A DNA stretch of 64,000 nucleotides. It comes from Brevibacillus porteri (GTDB lineage Bacteria; Bacillota; Bacilli; Brevibacillales; Brevibacillaceae). The translations under genes were made by a program, and so were the position numbers. Under the pieces are notes generated by a model. That model was not told the DNA's origin. It saw only the letters and a list, made by a program, of their open reading frames with translations, and made no database searches. How positions within the stretch are numbered: position 1 is the stretch's first letter; the number at the start of each line of letters is the position of its first letter. Below, in pieces: positions 16,623 through 25,627 of this stretch. The stretch covers positions 38,554 to 102,553 of the forward strand of contig NZ_PXZO01000057.1 of assembly GCF_003013475.1 (NCBI RefSeq), written 5' to 3'.

Positions 16623-19600
16623 TTACTTGGCTTGATGCAGGATGCGATACAGCGCAACGACACACACTGCTCTCGTCGTCGGTTTATTCGGCTGATAATT
16701 TCCTCCAACTGGATCAATCAGACCGAGTCCGACCATGTTGTTGATGGATGTAGATGCCCAGGATGGCCATGTCCCTTTATCGGAGACCTTTTTCGTCGCT
16801 CCCTTTTTATTCACGAGACGATCGAGAATGACTGCGGCCTCTGCGCGAGTCACCGGCTGATCTGGACGGAAAGTATTATCGTTATAGCCCTTCACCAGGC
16901 CTTTGGAAACAGCAACCTGTACGGCACCTTGCGCATAGGAAGGCACCTTATCCTTGAATTTCAGCTTTGGTGAGGATGGGAGCTCCCATTCAAAAGTGCG
17001 CGCGAGCAAGGTGACGAACTGTGCTCTTGTCAAAGAAACCTCTGGGCCGAACGTCGTCTCTGTCAAACCCTTCACGTAGCCCTTTTCCGCCATGTAGGTG
17101 ATTTCTGCCTTGGCTGGATGCTTCGCGATATCACTAAATCCAGCGCTGTCCGTGCCTGCATTGTCCAGGTAGTACGGAATGTACTTGCCGTAGCTATTGA
17201 CTTCATATACCCACTGACCTTGAGCATTCAGGGTTCCTAGCAGCGGATCCAAAGTATTGTTTACTTCGTTTACGTACAAGAGCCCAACGCCTTTTCCAGC
17301 GAGCCATTGCTTCGGTACCAAGGTCAACTGAATCGACGAAGTTGAAATTGCGTCCTCTTGTCCTGCTTTTAGTTCGCCCGGCTTAATCGTAAACGAATAA
17401 TCAGCAGGCACATATCCTGGCATCGGCTGAGTCACGATCGACTCCACATCAATCAGCGCACTATCCAGGTAAGGAGCAGTATTTGCTAAGGAATAATGGA
17501 GATCGAGCTCCGCCCCGAGGGACATGCTGCCTGGCAGTTCAGGAACAACGGCTACATTGCTCGGTTGGCCTGTCTGGTTGCCCAAGAGGAGCGAGAATTC
17601 GTCGAAGTACAGTGTTCCTTTGTCGTGTGTAATGCCATCACTGGCTTGGTCAACGACATACACACTCTTGAGCTGCAATGGATACGCAACATTGCTCGGG
17701 AAGTAGCCTTTAACCTGCTTCCACCCTGTCCAATTGATCTCTTTTGCCAGATCGACGTAGACTGCCTTGCCGTTTGCATCGACTACTTCTGCACGGAGCC
17801 AATGTCCGCTGTTGTCACCATTGACCCACAAGCCCAATCCGAGCGGTTTGCCAGGAATGGTCACAGGTTTTGCCCCCAGAACGCCATACGAAATCCGCAT
17901 GTTGTTCGCTGGTGCTCCAGAGAAGTTGTACACCAGCTTCGCTGCCTTTTTCGTGCGGAATGTCTGATCGGAAACGAGCCCGAACGATCCAGCGGAACTG
18001 ATGCTGGATGGATTTGCCGCATGGTACATACCAACCTGATTATCGAAGGTAAGCCATGGCTGCTCAAATTGTCCGACAGCAAATGGTACGCTTGTCGACA
18101 CGCCATCATACGTAATGGTCAGGGTTCCGTTGCCCGGCTCATTGCCTGCTACCAGTTGCAGATTGTCGTTAATCGTCGCTACAGAGGAATCGACACTCGC
18201 TTTTACGCTAAGTGGCGTCGCTTGTACGGTAGAACCCTTCTTCGTTTTGATTTTGACATCGAGATTAAGGGATTGTCCCGGTGCAATCGTGATCGGATTC
18301 GGGGAAACGATGATTTGCTGCACATCGTTGCCGGAAATGACTTGAATGTCTTTATTTTGCGTCACATTGCCCAATCGCGCAGTCAATGTGATCTTGCCGG
18401 AGCGAGCTGGTGTGAATTGCTTGCCATTTACGGTTCCCGCTTCGGACTGACTGGCATCCCAGCTCACATCGCCTGCATTGATCGCGTACGGTTGGTAATG
18501 AACGTCATATCCCTTGGATGCGCTGAGCGAGATGGTTTGTCCGATAAGCACATCTGCTGGTACATCGATTTGGAAGCCTTTCAATTCTCCAGCAGGTGCC
18601 GTGTTGTATACGGCCAGTCCAGTAGGCACACGACGCTCAGCACCGCCGCTCGGCTTATTCGACAGATTCGCGTGTGTCTCACCCAGCATTCGAGCTGCCA
18701 TGGTCGTAGAGCCACCACCGTCAAAGTTTACAGCCCGAAAAGAACCGAGCTCCGCCATGATTTTTGCCAATTCATCCAAATAAACGCCTTGGCTCGCATC
18801 GATCGTGACCATGTACAAGGTCTTCCCATCCTGGGAAACACCGACCGCTGTACGCGCCGTTTTGCTCGTGATGGACTTGTCCGCTGGAAAGGACGACAGT
18901 GCTTTCCCTTGATCAACCAAAAGGACATTGCCACCCACCGCATGGTTCAAGTCGAGTGTCTGCGGTGTCGTTTGATACTCAACTGTTGCAGTAGCGCCTA
19001 CTGGGAAGTTTTGTTTGAGAAATGCTCCTGCTGCTCCATGTCCCCAAAGGACATAGCCGTTGTAAGGTATGTATACGCCAGGTTGATTCACACGAACTTC
19101 TTTGGCTACGTTGTCTACAAACAGAATCTCGACGACATCTTTGTAGCCCGATATCGTCCCCAAGCTGGTTTTGCCAAAGGAAGGGGTATAAACGTTCAAT
19201 TGATTCTGGTGACTTTTTCGTCCATCACTCGGGTTGTACTCTTCCTTGTTGACACCCTGAATCGAATAGGTAGCGCCATTAGGAGCAGTAACCTTGCCGC
19301 CAAAACCAAACTTATCGACGATAGCCATCTTGTCTCCGGTCAAGCCTAGGGCGTACCAGTAGGAGACCAAGCCCATGGAAGAAATGAGTTCATCGTCTTT
19401 CATGACAATACCAAACGGCGCTCCCCGCTTCGACATGTTAAAAAAGTCGGCATTGATCGCTGCTACAGCTCCGGTTTCACGCGCCATTTGTGTAACCGTC
19501 TGCCTGTCTGTCAGCTTGCCTTTCGTCCCGTATACCGGTTTGACCTCAACGTAAGGATTATTCATGTCAACCTTGGTCACCATGATCGTGACGACTTGGT

Positions 19601-19787
19601 TGGCAAATGATTTCGTATATTTCTGCAAAGTGGTCCCCTCACCAATTGGGGTTTGCCACATCATATTCAATGCACTGGTCTCCGCTCTGGCGTGTGCGAC
19701 ATTGGTCGCAAACGGCACAAACGGAACAAAAGCTCCCCAGGCCATGGTCGTGGCCGTGAGCAGCGTCACTATCCTTTGCGCTCTCAT
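16623..19787 (-). CDS. Surface-anchored phosphodiester glycosidase-family protein with three SLH domains
   Basis: A 1054-aa exported protein. Residues 1 to about 35 are a signal peptide ending AHA. Residues about 60-395 form an NAGPA-type phosphodiester glycosidase domain with INADFF (110-115) and DGGGSTTM (356-363). A bacterial Ig-like region follows, then a jelly-roll region resembling a carbohydrate-binding module (around 600-760), and three SLH domains at the C-terminus (FSDIAKHPAKAEITYM, YAQGAVQVAVSKGLV, WASTSINNMVGLGL) that bind pyruvylated secondary wall polymer. The ATG at 19787 follows GGAGAGGAG; an upstream extension is not supported. Substrate unknown; a GlcNAc-phosphodiester on wall polymer or capsule is a reasonable guess. 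It is monocistronic, next to mnaA. Confidence 0.85.
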   Translation of the reverse strand: MRAQRIVTLLTATTMAWGAFVPFVPFATNVAHARAETSALNMMWQTPIGEGTTLQKYTKSFANQVVTIMVTKVDMNNPYVEVKPVYGTKGKLTDRQTVTQMARETGAVAAINADFFNMSKRGAPFGIVMKDDELISSMGLVSYWYALGLTGDKMAIVDKFGFGGKVTAPNGATYSIQGVNKEEYNPSDGRKSHQNQLNVYTPSFGKTSLGTISGYKDVVEILFVDNVAKEVRVNQPGVYIPYNGYVLWGHGAAGAFLKQNFPVGATATVEYQTTPQTLDLNHAVGGNVLLVDQGKALSSFPADKSITSKTARTAVGVSQDGKTLYMVTIDASQGVYLDELAKIMAELGSFRAVNFDGGGSTTMAARMLGETHANLSNKPSGGAERRVPTGLAVYNTAPAGELKGFQIDVPADVLIGQTISLSASKGYDVHYQPYAINAGDVSWDASQSEAGTVNGKQFTPARSGKITLTARLGNVTQNKDIQVISGNDVQQIIVSPNPITIAPGQSLNLDVKIKTKKGSTVQATPLSVKASVDSSVATINDNLQLVAGNEPGNGTLTITYDGVSTSVPFAVGQFEQPWLTFDNQVGMYHAANPSSISSAGSFGLVSDQTFRTKKAAKLVYNFSGAPANNMRISYGVLGAKPVTIPGKPLGLGLWVNGDNSGHWLRAEVVDANGKAVYVDLAKEINWTGWKQVKGYFPSNVAYPLQLKSVYVVDQASDGITHDKGTLYFDEFSLLLGNQTGQPSNVAVVPELPGSMSLGAELDLHYSLANTAPYLDSALIDVESIVTQPMPGYVPADYSFTIKPGELKAGQEDAISTSSIQLTLVPKQWLAGKGVGLLYVNEVNNTLDPLLGTLNAQGQWVYEVNSYGKYIPYYLDNAGTDSAGFSDIAKHPAKAEITYMAEKGYVKGLTETTFGPEVSLTRAQFVTLLARTFEWELPSSPKLKFKDKVPSYAQGAVQVAVSKGLVKGYNDNTFRPDQPVTRAEAAVILDRLVNKKGATKKVSDKGTWPSWASTSINNMVGLGLIDPVGGNYQPNKPTTRAVCVVALYRILHQAK

Positions 19788-19961
19788 GTTGGTAACTCCT
19801 CTCCGTATTCCAAACTCTATCTTTTTTCCATCTAAGCCAAGCAACTAAATATTAGACGCAAAAAATCATGGATAGTTTCGCCAATTCTCTCGATTCCCCA
19901 TTAGAAAAACATACCAAATCGTCAGTCTTCGAAACCAAAAAAATTCCCGTTACCAACAAGA

Positions 19962-19998
19962 AACCCGCCCGGTTTTGACGAACGGTACCTGGCGGGTT
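19962..19998 (-). terminator. Terminator after mnaA
   Basis: Stem AACCCGCC/GGCGGGTT with a 21-nt loop, 15 bp downstream of the mnaA stop. The T tail on the minus strand is short (GGGTTTC). Confidence 0.7.
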
Positions 19999-20012
19999 TT
20001 CCTAGCTGTATG

Positions 20013-21161
20013 TTACTGACCTGGTTGGAAAGGCTCTGGCTGTTCAGCTCGCAAACCAAAATGATAGAGGATTGCTTCTACGATACGACGGGAAGCCTCG
20101 CCATCCCCGTACGGGTTGACAGCGTGCGCCATTGCATCGTAAGCCGCTTGGTTGGTCAGCAATTCTTTTGCCATTGCATAAACTTGCTCTTCGTCAGTTC
20201 CCACGAGCTTCAACGTGCCTGCTTCAATCCCCTCAGGACGTTCTGTCGTATCGCGCAGAACCAGGACTGGTACGCCAAGAGACGGCGCTTCCTCCTGCAC
20301 CCCGCCAGAATCGGTCAGGATGAGATGGGCACGACGAGCGAAGTTGTGGAAATCAAGGGCATCCAATGGTTCGATCAACGAAATGCGATCGTGGTTTCCG
20401 AGAATCTCCTGCGCTACTTCTTGTACAGCAGGATTCAAGTGAACCGGATACACAACAGCAATCTCAGGATGCTCGTCCACTAGTCTTCGAACTGCACGGA
20501 AAATACGGCGCATCGGCTCGCCCAAATTTTCGCGGCGGTGTGCCGTCATCAGCACCAGCTTCTGACCAGCTACGCGATCAAGTACCGGATGCGTGTAATC
20601 CTCGCGAACCGTTGTTTTCAGCGCGTCAATTGCTGTGTTTCCTGTCACGTAGATGCTCTCTTCCGGCTTTGCTTCGCGACGAAGATTGTCAGCCGATCCA
20701 TCGGTCGGAGAGAAGTGCAGGTCAGCCATTACACCTGTCAACTGACGGTTCATCTCTTCCGGGAACGGCGAGTACTTGTCCCATGTGCGCAAGCCCGCTT
20801 CCACGTGTCCGATCGCGACTTGATTATAAAAAGCAGCCAGACTCGCCACAAAAGTGGTTGTCGTATCCCCGTGTACGAGGACAATGTCCGGTTTTACTTC
20901 CTTCATCGTTTCATCCAGGCTCTCCAATGCGCGAGTGGTCACACCCACCAGCGTTTGGCGATCCTTCATGATGTTCAAATCAATGTCTGGTTGAATATCA
21001 AAAATGTCCAAAACCTGATCGAGCATTTGACGATGTTGGGCCGTCACGCAAACGACCGATTCGATCTGTTCACTGTGCTTGTTCAATTCATGGACAAGCG
21101 GCGCCATTTTGATCGCTTCTGGACGTGTTCCGAATACCGTCATTACTTTTACAGTTTTCAT
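20013..21161 (-). CDS. mnaA: UDP-N-acetylglucosamine 2-epimerase (non-hydrolysing)
   Basis: A 382-aa epimerase interconverting UDP-GlcNAc and UDP-ManNAc, the precursor of teichoic-acid linkage units and of pyruvylated secondary wall polymers that hold SLH proteins. Motifs: FGTRPEAIKMAPL, HGDTTTTF, GHVEAGLRT, TDSGGVQEEAP, LRDTTERPEG. It lies 18 bp downstream of upp and is probably co-transcribed. In many Bacillaceae a 2-epimerase gene lies between upp and the atp operon, so this gene marks the left edge of the conserved block. Confidence 0.95.
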   Translation of the reverse strand: MKTVKVMTVFGTRPEAIKMAPLVHELNKHSEQIESVVCVTAQHRQMLDQVLDIFDIQPDIDLNIMKDRQTLVGVTTRALESLDETMKEVKPDIVLVHGDTTTTFVASLAAFYNQVAIGHVEAGLRTWDKYSPFPEEMNRQLTGVMADLHFSPTDGSADNLRREAKPEESIYVTGNTAIDALKTTVREDYTHPVLDRVAGQKLVLMTAHRRENLGEPMRRIFRAVRRLVDEHPEIAVVYPVHLNPAVQEVAQEILGNHDRISLIEPLDALDFHNFARRAHLILTDSGGVQEEAPSLGVPVLVLRDTTERPEGIEAGTLKLVGTDEEQVYAMAKELLTNQAAYDAMAHAVNPYGDGEASRRIVEAILYHFGLRAEQPEPFQPGQ

Positions 21162-21179
21162 ACGTTTTTCCCTCTCCGA

Positions 21180-21809
21180 CTACTTCGTGCCGTACAAGCG
21201 GTCACCCGCATCGCCCAATCCTGGCACGATGTATCCATGGTCGTTTAAATATTCATCAACAGCTGCTACGTAAATATCTACATCAGGATGCTCGTCCTGA
21301 ACCAGCTTGATGCCTTCTGGAGCAGCAATGAGGCACATCAGCTTCAAGTTTTTCGCTCCACGTTTTTTCAAAGCAGTAAGAGCAGCAACAGCAGAGCCCC
21401 CAGTCGCCAGCATTGGGTCAGTTACGATCAACTCACGCTCAGCAACATCGGATGGCAGCTTCACATAATACTCAACAGGCTGTAGGGTTTCCGGATCACG
21501 GTAAAGACCTACGTGTCCTACTTTGGCAGCAGGGATCAGCCTCATCAGGCCATCCACCATACCAAGACCAGCGCGCAGAATCGGTACCAGCCCTACTTTT
21601 TTACCAGCAATTACGTTCGACTGACAGGTAGCCACTGGCGTTTCGATGGTGGTTTGCTCCAACGGCATATCACGAGTAATTTCATAGCCCATCAGAGTCG
21701 TCACTTCATCTACCAGTTCGCGAAATTCCTTGGTCCCTGTATTCTTGTCACGAATATACGTAACTTTATGCTGAATCAGCGGATGGTCAAACACATATAC
21801 ACGGCTCAT
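21180..21809 (-). CDS. upp: Uracil phosphoribosyltransferase
   Basis: A 209-aa pyrimidine salvage enzyme making UMP from uracil and PRPP. PRPP loop TDPMLATGGSA, uracil-binding C-terminus GYIVPGLGDAGDRLYGT and GLVPILRAGLGM are diagnostic. Good ribosome site (ACGGAGG) and a near-consensus promoter upstream. Co-transcribed with mnaA. Confidence 0.99.
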   Translation of the reverse strand: MSRVYVFDHPLIQHKVTYIRDKNTGTKEFRELVDEVTTLMGYEITRDMPLEQTTIETPVATCQSNVIAGKKVGLVPILRAGLGMVDGLMRLIPAAKVGHVGLYRDPETLQPVEYYVKLPSDVAERELIVTDPMLATGGSAVAALTALKKRGAKNLKLMCLIAAPEGIKLVQDEHPDVDIYVAAVDEYLNDHGYIVPGLGDAGDRLYGTK

Positions 21810-21846
21810 GTCATTTCCTCCGTTTCCCTATCAATGCATCCTTTCT

Positions 21847-21875
21847 ATAATAGCGGGTGAGAGTGGCGCCGTCAA
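21847..21875 (-). promoter_or_regulatory. Sigma-A promoter of upp-mnaA
   Basis: -35 TTGACG (21870-21875), 17-bp spacer, -10 TATTAT (21847-21852), about 30 bp upstream of the upp start. Confidence 0.8.
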
Positions 21876-21938
21876 TTTGCCTAATCTTCGTACTTTTTCG
21901 CATCCTCGATCCCTAGGTACAGCCGGGAAGTGGAAAAA

Positions 21939-21977
21939 AAGCAGACCCGAATGGGAAAATTTCCACTGGGTCTGCTT
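21939..21977 (-). terminator. Terminator after glyA
   Basis: Ten-base-pair perfect stem AAGCAGACCC/GGGTCTGCTT followed by a T run on the minus strand, 14 bp after the glyA stop. Confidence 0.92.
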
Positions 21978-21990
21978 CTCGTTGGCTTGC

Positions 21991-23241
21991 TTAGATATTC
22001 AATCCTTCGTACATCGGGAAACGTTGGCACAAAGCTGCCACACGTTGGCGTGCTTCTTCGTGCTTCGCAGCATCCTCTGGGTTTTTCAATGTCAGAGCGA
22101 TAATTGCTGCTACTTCTTTCATCGCTTCCTCATCAAAACCGCGGCTCGTTACTGCTGGCGTACCCATGCGCACACCACTTGTAACAAACGGGCTTTGTGT
22201 ATCGTAAGGAATGGTATTTTTGTTTGTGGTAATGCTTACTTCGTCCAACAAATGCTCAGCTACTTTACCTGTCAGGCCGATTTTGCTTACATCAACCAAT
22301 ACGAGGTGGTTATCCGTTCCGCCGGAAACGAGCGTCAGACCTTCAGCAGTCAAGCTTTCCGCAAATGCACGTGCATTCTTGATGATGCGAGCTGCGTAAT
22401 CCTTGAACTCTGGTTGCAGGTTTTCGCCGAAGGCAACCGCTTTTGCTGCGATGACGTGCATCAACGGACCACCCTGAACGCCTGGGAATACGGATTTGTC
22501 GATGCCTTTCGCGAATTCTTCCTTGCACAAAATCAAACCGCCACGTGGTCCACGCAGAGTCTTGTGCGTCGTAGAAGTAACGAAATGCGCGTGTGGTACT
22601 GGGTTTGGATGCAGACCTGCCGCAACCAGACCAGCGATATGCGCCATATCCACCATAAAGTACGCGCCCACTTCATCTGCGATCTCACGGAACTTGGCAA
22701 AATCAATCGTACGCGGATAGGCACTCGCACCGCAAACGATCAGTTTTGGCTTGTGCTCCAACGCTTTTGCACGAACAACTTCATAGTTGATCAGGTGCGT
22801 ATCTTCGTCTACACCGTAATCAACGAAATTGTACAGAGTACCGGAGAAGTTTACTGCACTACCATGCGTCAAGTGACCACCGTGGGACAGGTTCATTCCC
22901 AACACAGTGTCGCCTGGCTGAAGAATGGTGAAGTATACAGCCATGTTCGCCTGAGCACCGGAGTGTGGTTGTACGTTTGCATGCTCAGCGCCAAAAATTT
23001 CTTTTACGCGGTCGCGCGCGATGTTTTCCACGATATCCACATACTCGCAACCACCGTAATAGCGGCGACCTGGATATCCTTCTGCGTATTTATTTGTCAA
23101 AACGGTTCCCATTGCTTCCATAACTGCGCGGCTTACGAAGTTCTCAGAAGCAATCAGCTCAATCTTGTCGCGTTGTCTTCCGAGCTCCAGTTGAACGGCT
23201 TCCATGACTTGCGGGTCTTGATTACGCAAAAAATCTAGCAT
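21991..23241 (-). CDS. glyA: Serine hydroxymethyltransferase
   Basis: A 416-aa PLP enzyme that converts serine and tetrahydrofolate to glycine and methylene-THF. The PLP lysine is in VTSTTHKTLRGPRGG; LIASENFVS and YAEGYPGRRYYGG are conserved. AAGGAGGAG precedes the ATG. Upstream is ywlG, separated by a 100-bp gap that holds a palindromic repeat. Confidence 0.99.
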   Translation of the reverse strand: MLDFLRNQDPQVMEAVQLELGRQRDKIELIASENFVSRAVMEAMGTVLTNKYAEGYPGRRYYGGCEYVDIVENIARDRVKEIFGAEHANVQPHSGAQANMAVYFTILQPGDTVLGMNLSHGGHLTHGSAVNFSGTLYNFVDYGVDEDTHLINYEVVRAKALEHKPKLIVCGASAYPRTIDFAKFREIADEVGAYFMVDMAHIAGLVAAGLHPNPVPHAHFVTSTTHKTLRGPRGGLILCKEEFAKGIDKSVFPGVQGGPLMHVIAAKAVAFGENLQPEFKDYAARIIKNARAFAESLTAEGLTLVSGGTDNHLVLVDVSKIGLTGKVAEHLLDEVSITTNKNTIPYDTQSPFVTSGVRMGTPAVTSRGFDEEAMKEVAAIIALTLKNPEDAAKHEEARQRVAALCQRFPMYEGLNI

Positions 23242-23262
23242 AATAGTTTCTCCTCCTTAAAA

Positions 23263-23349
23263 GTTCGTGATCATAAAGTGGGCTTGTCCCACATTCTTTT
23301 TACGTGCTTGTTCAAAAAGTCGGCTTTTTGAACTACCTCTTTTACGTGC
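23263..23349. repeat. Palindromic repeat element between ywlG and glyA
   Basis: A perfect palindrome with 10-bp arms GTTCAAAAAG and CTTTTTGAAC around a 4-base loop (23310-23333). It is flanked by two direct copies of TTTTACGTGC (23298-23307 and 23340-23349), the second running through the ywlG stop codon. TTCGTGATCA at 23264-23273 recurs in the similar element at 52271-52280. The direct repeats look like a target-site duplication. Confidence 0.6.
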
Positions 23350-23911
23350 AGCTTTCATTCGACGATGTCTTCTCATACACGGCACGCGGTCCGCCAATCA
23401 GCTTAGGACGCGTACGCGCTGCCGTAACATGGGCTTGTCCAACGAGACGCAGTGTTGGACGCACCGGTACTGCCACATGCTTCAGATGCATGCCGATCAG
23501 CGTATGGCCGATATCAATGCCTGCGTGCGCGCGAATGTGCTCCACAACGGCTGCATCCGTGAACTGTGTAAACGCATGCGCAGCCATAGAGCCTCCAGCA
23601 GTCGGAACGGGAACAACCGAGACCTCTTCCAGTCCGTATCGCAATGCAACATCACGCTCGACGACCAGAGCCCTGTTCAAATGTTCACAACATTGGAAGG
23701 CAACAGCAAAGCCGCGCTTTTCTACAACAGATTGAATCCCACGATACAGAGCTTTCGCTACATCTTGGCTGCCAGCTTTACCGATATGCTCCCCGAGCAC
23801 CTCGCTGGTACTGCACCCAATCACCATGAGTTGCCCGGCTTTCAGCTCTGCCATATCAGCTACTTCTTCGACAATGTCACTGATTTGTTTTTCGATAGCG
23901 GATAAATCCAC
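23342..23911 (-). CDS. ywlG: TIGR01440/DUF436 family protein (YwlG)
   Basis: A 189-aa protein of unknown biochemical role, widespread in Firmicutes between rpiB and glyA, as here. Conserved features are VIGCSTSEVLGEHIG near the N-terminus, the FQCCEHLNRALVVE block and VPVPTAGGSMA. GTG start with GGGAGTGA upstream inside the end of rpiB; the two genes abut without a gap. The stop codon lies in one copy of the TTTTACGTGC direct repeat, so the last few residues may differ from those in related strains. Confidence 0.92.
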   Translation of the reverse strand: MDLSAIEKQISDIVEEVADMAELKAGQLMVIGCSTSEVLGEHIGKAGSQDVAKALYRGIQSVVEKRGFAVAFQCCEHLNRALVVERDVALRYGLEEVSVVPVPTAGGSMAAHAFTQFTDAAVVEHIRAHAGIDIGHTLIGMHLKHVAVPVRPTLRLVGQAHVTAARTRPKLIGGPRAVYEKTSSNESCT

Positions 23912-24367
23912 TTACTTCACTCCCGCATGCTTCGCTTCAATTTGGGAAATCTTTTCCACACGACGCTCGTGGCGACCACCTTGAAACTCTGTTTCCAACC
24001 AAATTTTCACGATATCAAGCGCAAGACCCGGTCCAATGACACGCTCACCCATCGCCAACACATTGGTGTTGTTATGCTCACGGGTAGCGCGTGCAGAAAA
24101 CGTATCATGCACAAGTGCACAACGGATGCCTGGAACCTTGTTGGCTGCGATCGACATGCCGATACCTGTTCCGCAAACGAGAATGCCTCGATCAAACTCC
24201 CCCGCTGCCACCTTTTCCGCTACTGGCAAAGCATAATCGGGATAATCAACCGATTCCTCGCAGGTGCAGCCGAAGTCTTCCGTCTGGATGTTCATGGAGG
24301 CCAGCAGAGTCTTGATCTCCTCTTTTAGCTTGTATCCACCGTGATCAGCAGCAAGTGCTACTTTCAT
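23912..24367 (-). CDS. rpiB: Ribose-5-phosphate isomerase B
   Basis: A 151-aa RpiB/LacAB-family isomerase. Active-site features are AADHGGYKLK, the Cys in ILVCGTGIGMSIAANK and the histidine in CALVHDTFSARATREHNN. It interconverts ribose-5-phosphate and ribulose-5-phosphate. The neighbours ywlE and ywlG match the Bacillus order. A TATACT -10-like box (24402-24407) lies upstream but its -35 region is weak. Confidence 0.96.
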   Translation of the reverse strand: MKVALAADHGGYKLKEEIKTLLASMNIQTEDFGCTCEESVDYPDYALPVAEKVAAGEFDRGILVCGTGIGMSIAANKVPGIRCALVHDTFSARATREHNNTNVLAMGERVIGPGLALDIVKIWLETEFQGGRHERRVEKISQIEAKHAGVK

Positions 24368-24483
24368 CTGTCATCCCTCGCTTGTCTCATAATCTTCGTC
24401 TAGTATACATCAAAAAACAATAAGTAAAAAGTGAACATTTTTATCAAATGACTAAAAATCGTTCGTACTCTCGCAAAAAACAA

Positions 24484-24506
24484 GGCCCTGGCTATATACC
24501 AGCACC
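24484..24506 (-). terminator. Weak terminator after ywlE
   Basis: Short stem CTGG/CCAG strengthened by flanking GG/CC pairs, then TTGTTTTTT on the minus strand. It directly abuts the ywlE stop codon. The stem is weak, so the assignment is tentative. Confidence 0.4.
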
Positions 24507-24977
24507 CTATTCATCCAATGATTTACGAAGACCTGGGTCCTTGAGCATCAATGAGAGCCTTTCCAGTGACTCTTCGATTTCTTCGGCACACCTGCGATAA
24601 TCCATCAGTGATCCCCCATACGGATCAGCAATATCACTAAAGCCTTCTATCCCAACGAACTCCTGCAGGGTATGCACCTTTTCAGCCGCTGAGGGGAAAT
24701 ACGTCAGGATCGCTCGCTTGTGACCGTGCGTCATCGTCAAAATGACATCAGACCATTCAATCAACCCTTCGTCTACCTTGCTGGCCTTATGATCGTGGGC
24801 AACTCCTCGTTCTTCTAATACTTGTTTGGCGTGCAAGGAGGCATCCTGACCGGCAAATGCCGCCACTCCTGCTGAGCGTATCTCAAGCCCCTGTCCATCT
24901 GTCTTCGAACGGAACATCGCTTCTGCCATTGGGCTTCGGCACGTATTTCCCGTACAGACGAAAAGTATCCGTTTCAC
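24507..24977 (-). CDS. ywlE: Protein-arginine phosphatase (low-molecular-weight PTP fold)
   Basis: A 156-aa LMW-PTP. The catalytic P-loop is CTGNTCRS with nucleophile Cys8 and Arg14, and the acid aspartate is in ADPYGGS. The threonine at position 12 corresponds to Thr11 of B. subtilis YwlE, which selects phospho-arginine over phospho-tyrosine. It should therefore oppose the McsB arginine kinase. GTG start with GGAGAGGAGG upstream. Located between mntP and rpiB as in B. subtilis. Confidence 0.92.
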   Translation of the reverse strand: MKRILFVCTGNTCRSPMAEAMFRSKTDGQGLEIRSAGVAAFAGQDASLHAKQVLEERGVAHDHKASKVDEGLIEWSDVILTMTHGHKRAILTYFPSAAEKVHTLQEFVGIEGFSDIADPYGGSLMDYRRCAEEIEESLERLSLMLKDPGLRKSLDE

Positions 24978-25010
24978 GTATCGTTCCTCCTCTCCTATTA
25001 ATTAGTCCGG

Positions 25011-25571
25011 TTATATCATAAATTTTAACCCAAAACCAAACAAAATAAGTCCACCTACTAATTCGCTATAATCCCCAAGCCACCCTCCCACACTCCTGCC
25101 TAACAATAAACCGAAGTAGGACATGGTGGCACCCATTATTCCAAAAAGGGAGATGGCCAAAATTCTATTGACCTCGATCAAGCCGAACGAGAAACCGACG
25201 GTGAAAGCATCCAGACTGACACTTAATGCGAAGAGCATAAGTCCGAACCCTTTTGTCTTCAATACACTTTTTTGATCCCCTTGGACGAAGCCATTCCATA
25301 GCATATGCAAGCCGATGATCATCAGGACACCGCCGCCAATAAACACGGCTATATCTCCAACCAAATCGGACAAGTACGCTCCAACAACAATCCCGATGAT
25401 CGGCATCATAATGTGAAACAGTCCGATGGTGATACTCACTTTGATAATCTCTCGTAACCGAATCCCAACCATCCCTACGCCAATTCCCAACGAAAAGGCA
25501 TCCATACTTAAGGCGAAAGCAATAATGAGCAACGTCAAAAATTGCCCCCATTGAAATAACACCTGGTCCAA
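25011..25571 (-). CDS. mntP: Manganese efflux pump MntP
   Basis: A 186-aa six-helix membrane protein with the two internally repeated motifs ALSMDAFSLGIG and ALSVSLDAFTVGFSFG, whose aspartates line the Mn2+ path. The longest frame starts with GTG at 25595, but GGGAGGGGAG lies inside that extension and points to the TTG at 25571. It is 56 bp downstream of tsaC. No room exists for a yybP-ykoY manganese riboswitch directly upstream. Confidence 0.93.
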   Translation of the reverse strand: MDQVLFQWGQFLTLLIIAFALSMDAFSLGIGVGMVGIRLREIIKVSITIGLFHIMMPIIGIVVGAYLSDLVGDIAVFIGGGVLMIIGLHMLWNGFVQGDQKSVLKTKGFGLMLFALSVSLDAFTVGFSFGLIEVNRILAISLFGIMGATMSYFGLLLGRSVGGWLGDYSELVGGLILFGFGLKFMI

Positions 25572-25627
25572 GCAGCTCCCCTCCCGTCTCTTCACCTTAT
25601 GCGGACAAGGGGGAGTTTAGGACAGGT

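Noticed and set aside
17496..19349. 617-codon plus-strand frame opposite the SLH/NAGPA gene
   Set aside because: Antisense shadow; cysteine- and arginine-rich sequence without domain features, while the minus strand has clear domains and a signal peptide.
21808..23238. 476-codon plus-strand frame opposite glyA
   Set aside because: Shadow of glyA; no start signal and low-complexity character.
25572..25627. yybP-ykoY manganese riboswitch before mntP
   Set aside because: The gap to tsaC is too short and no matching stem structure is present.
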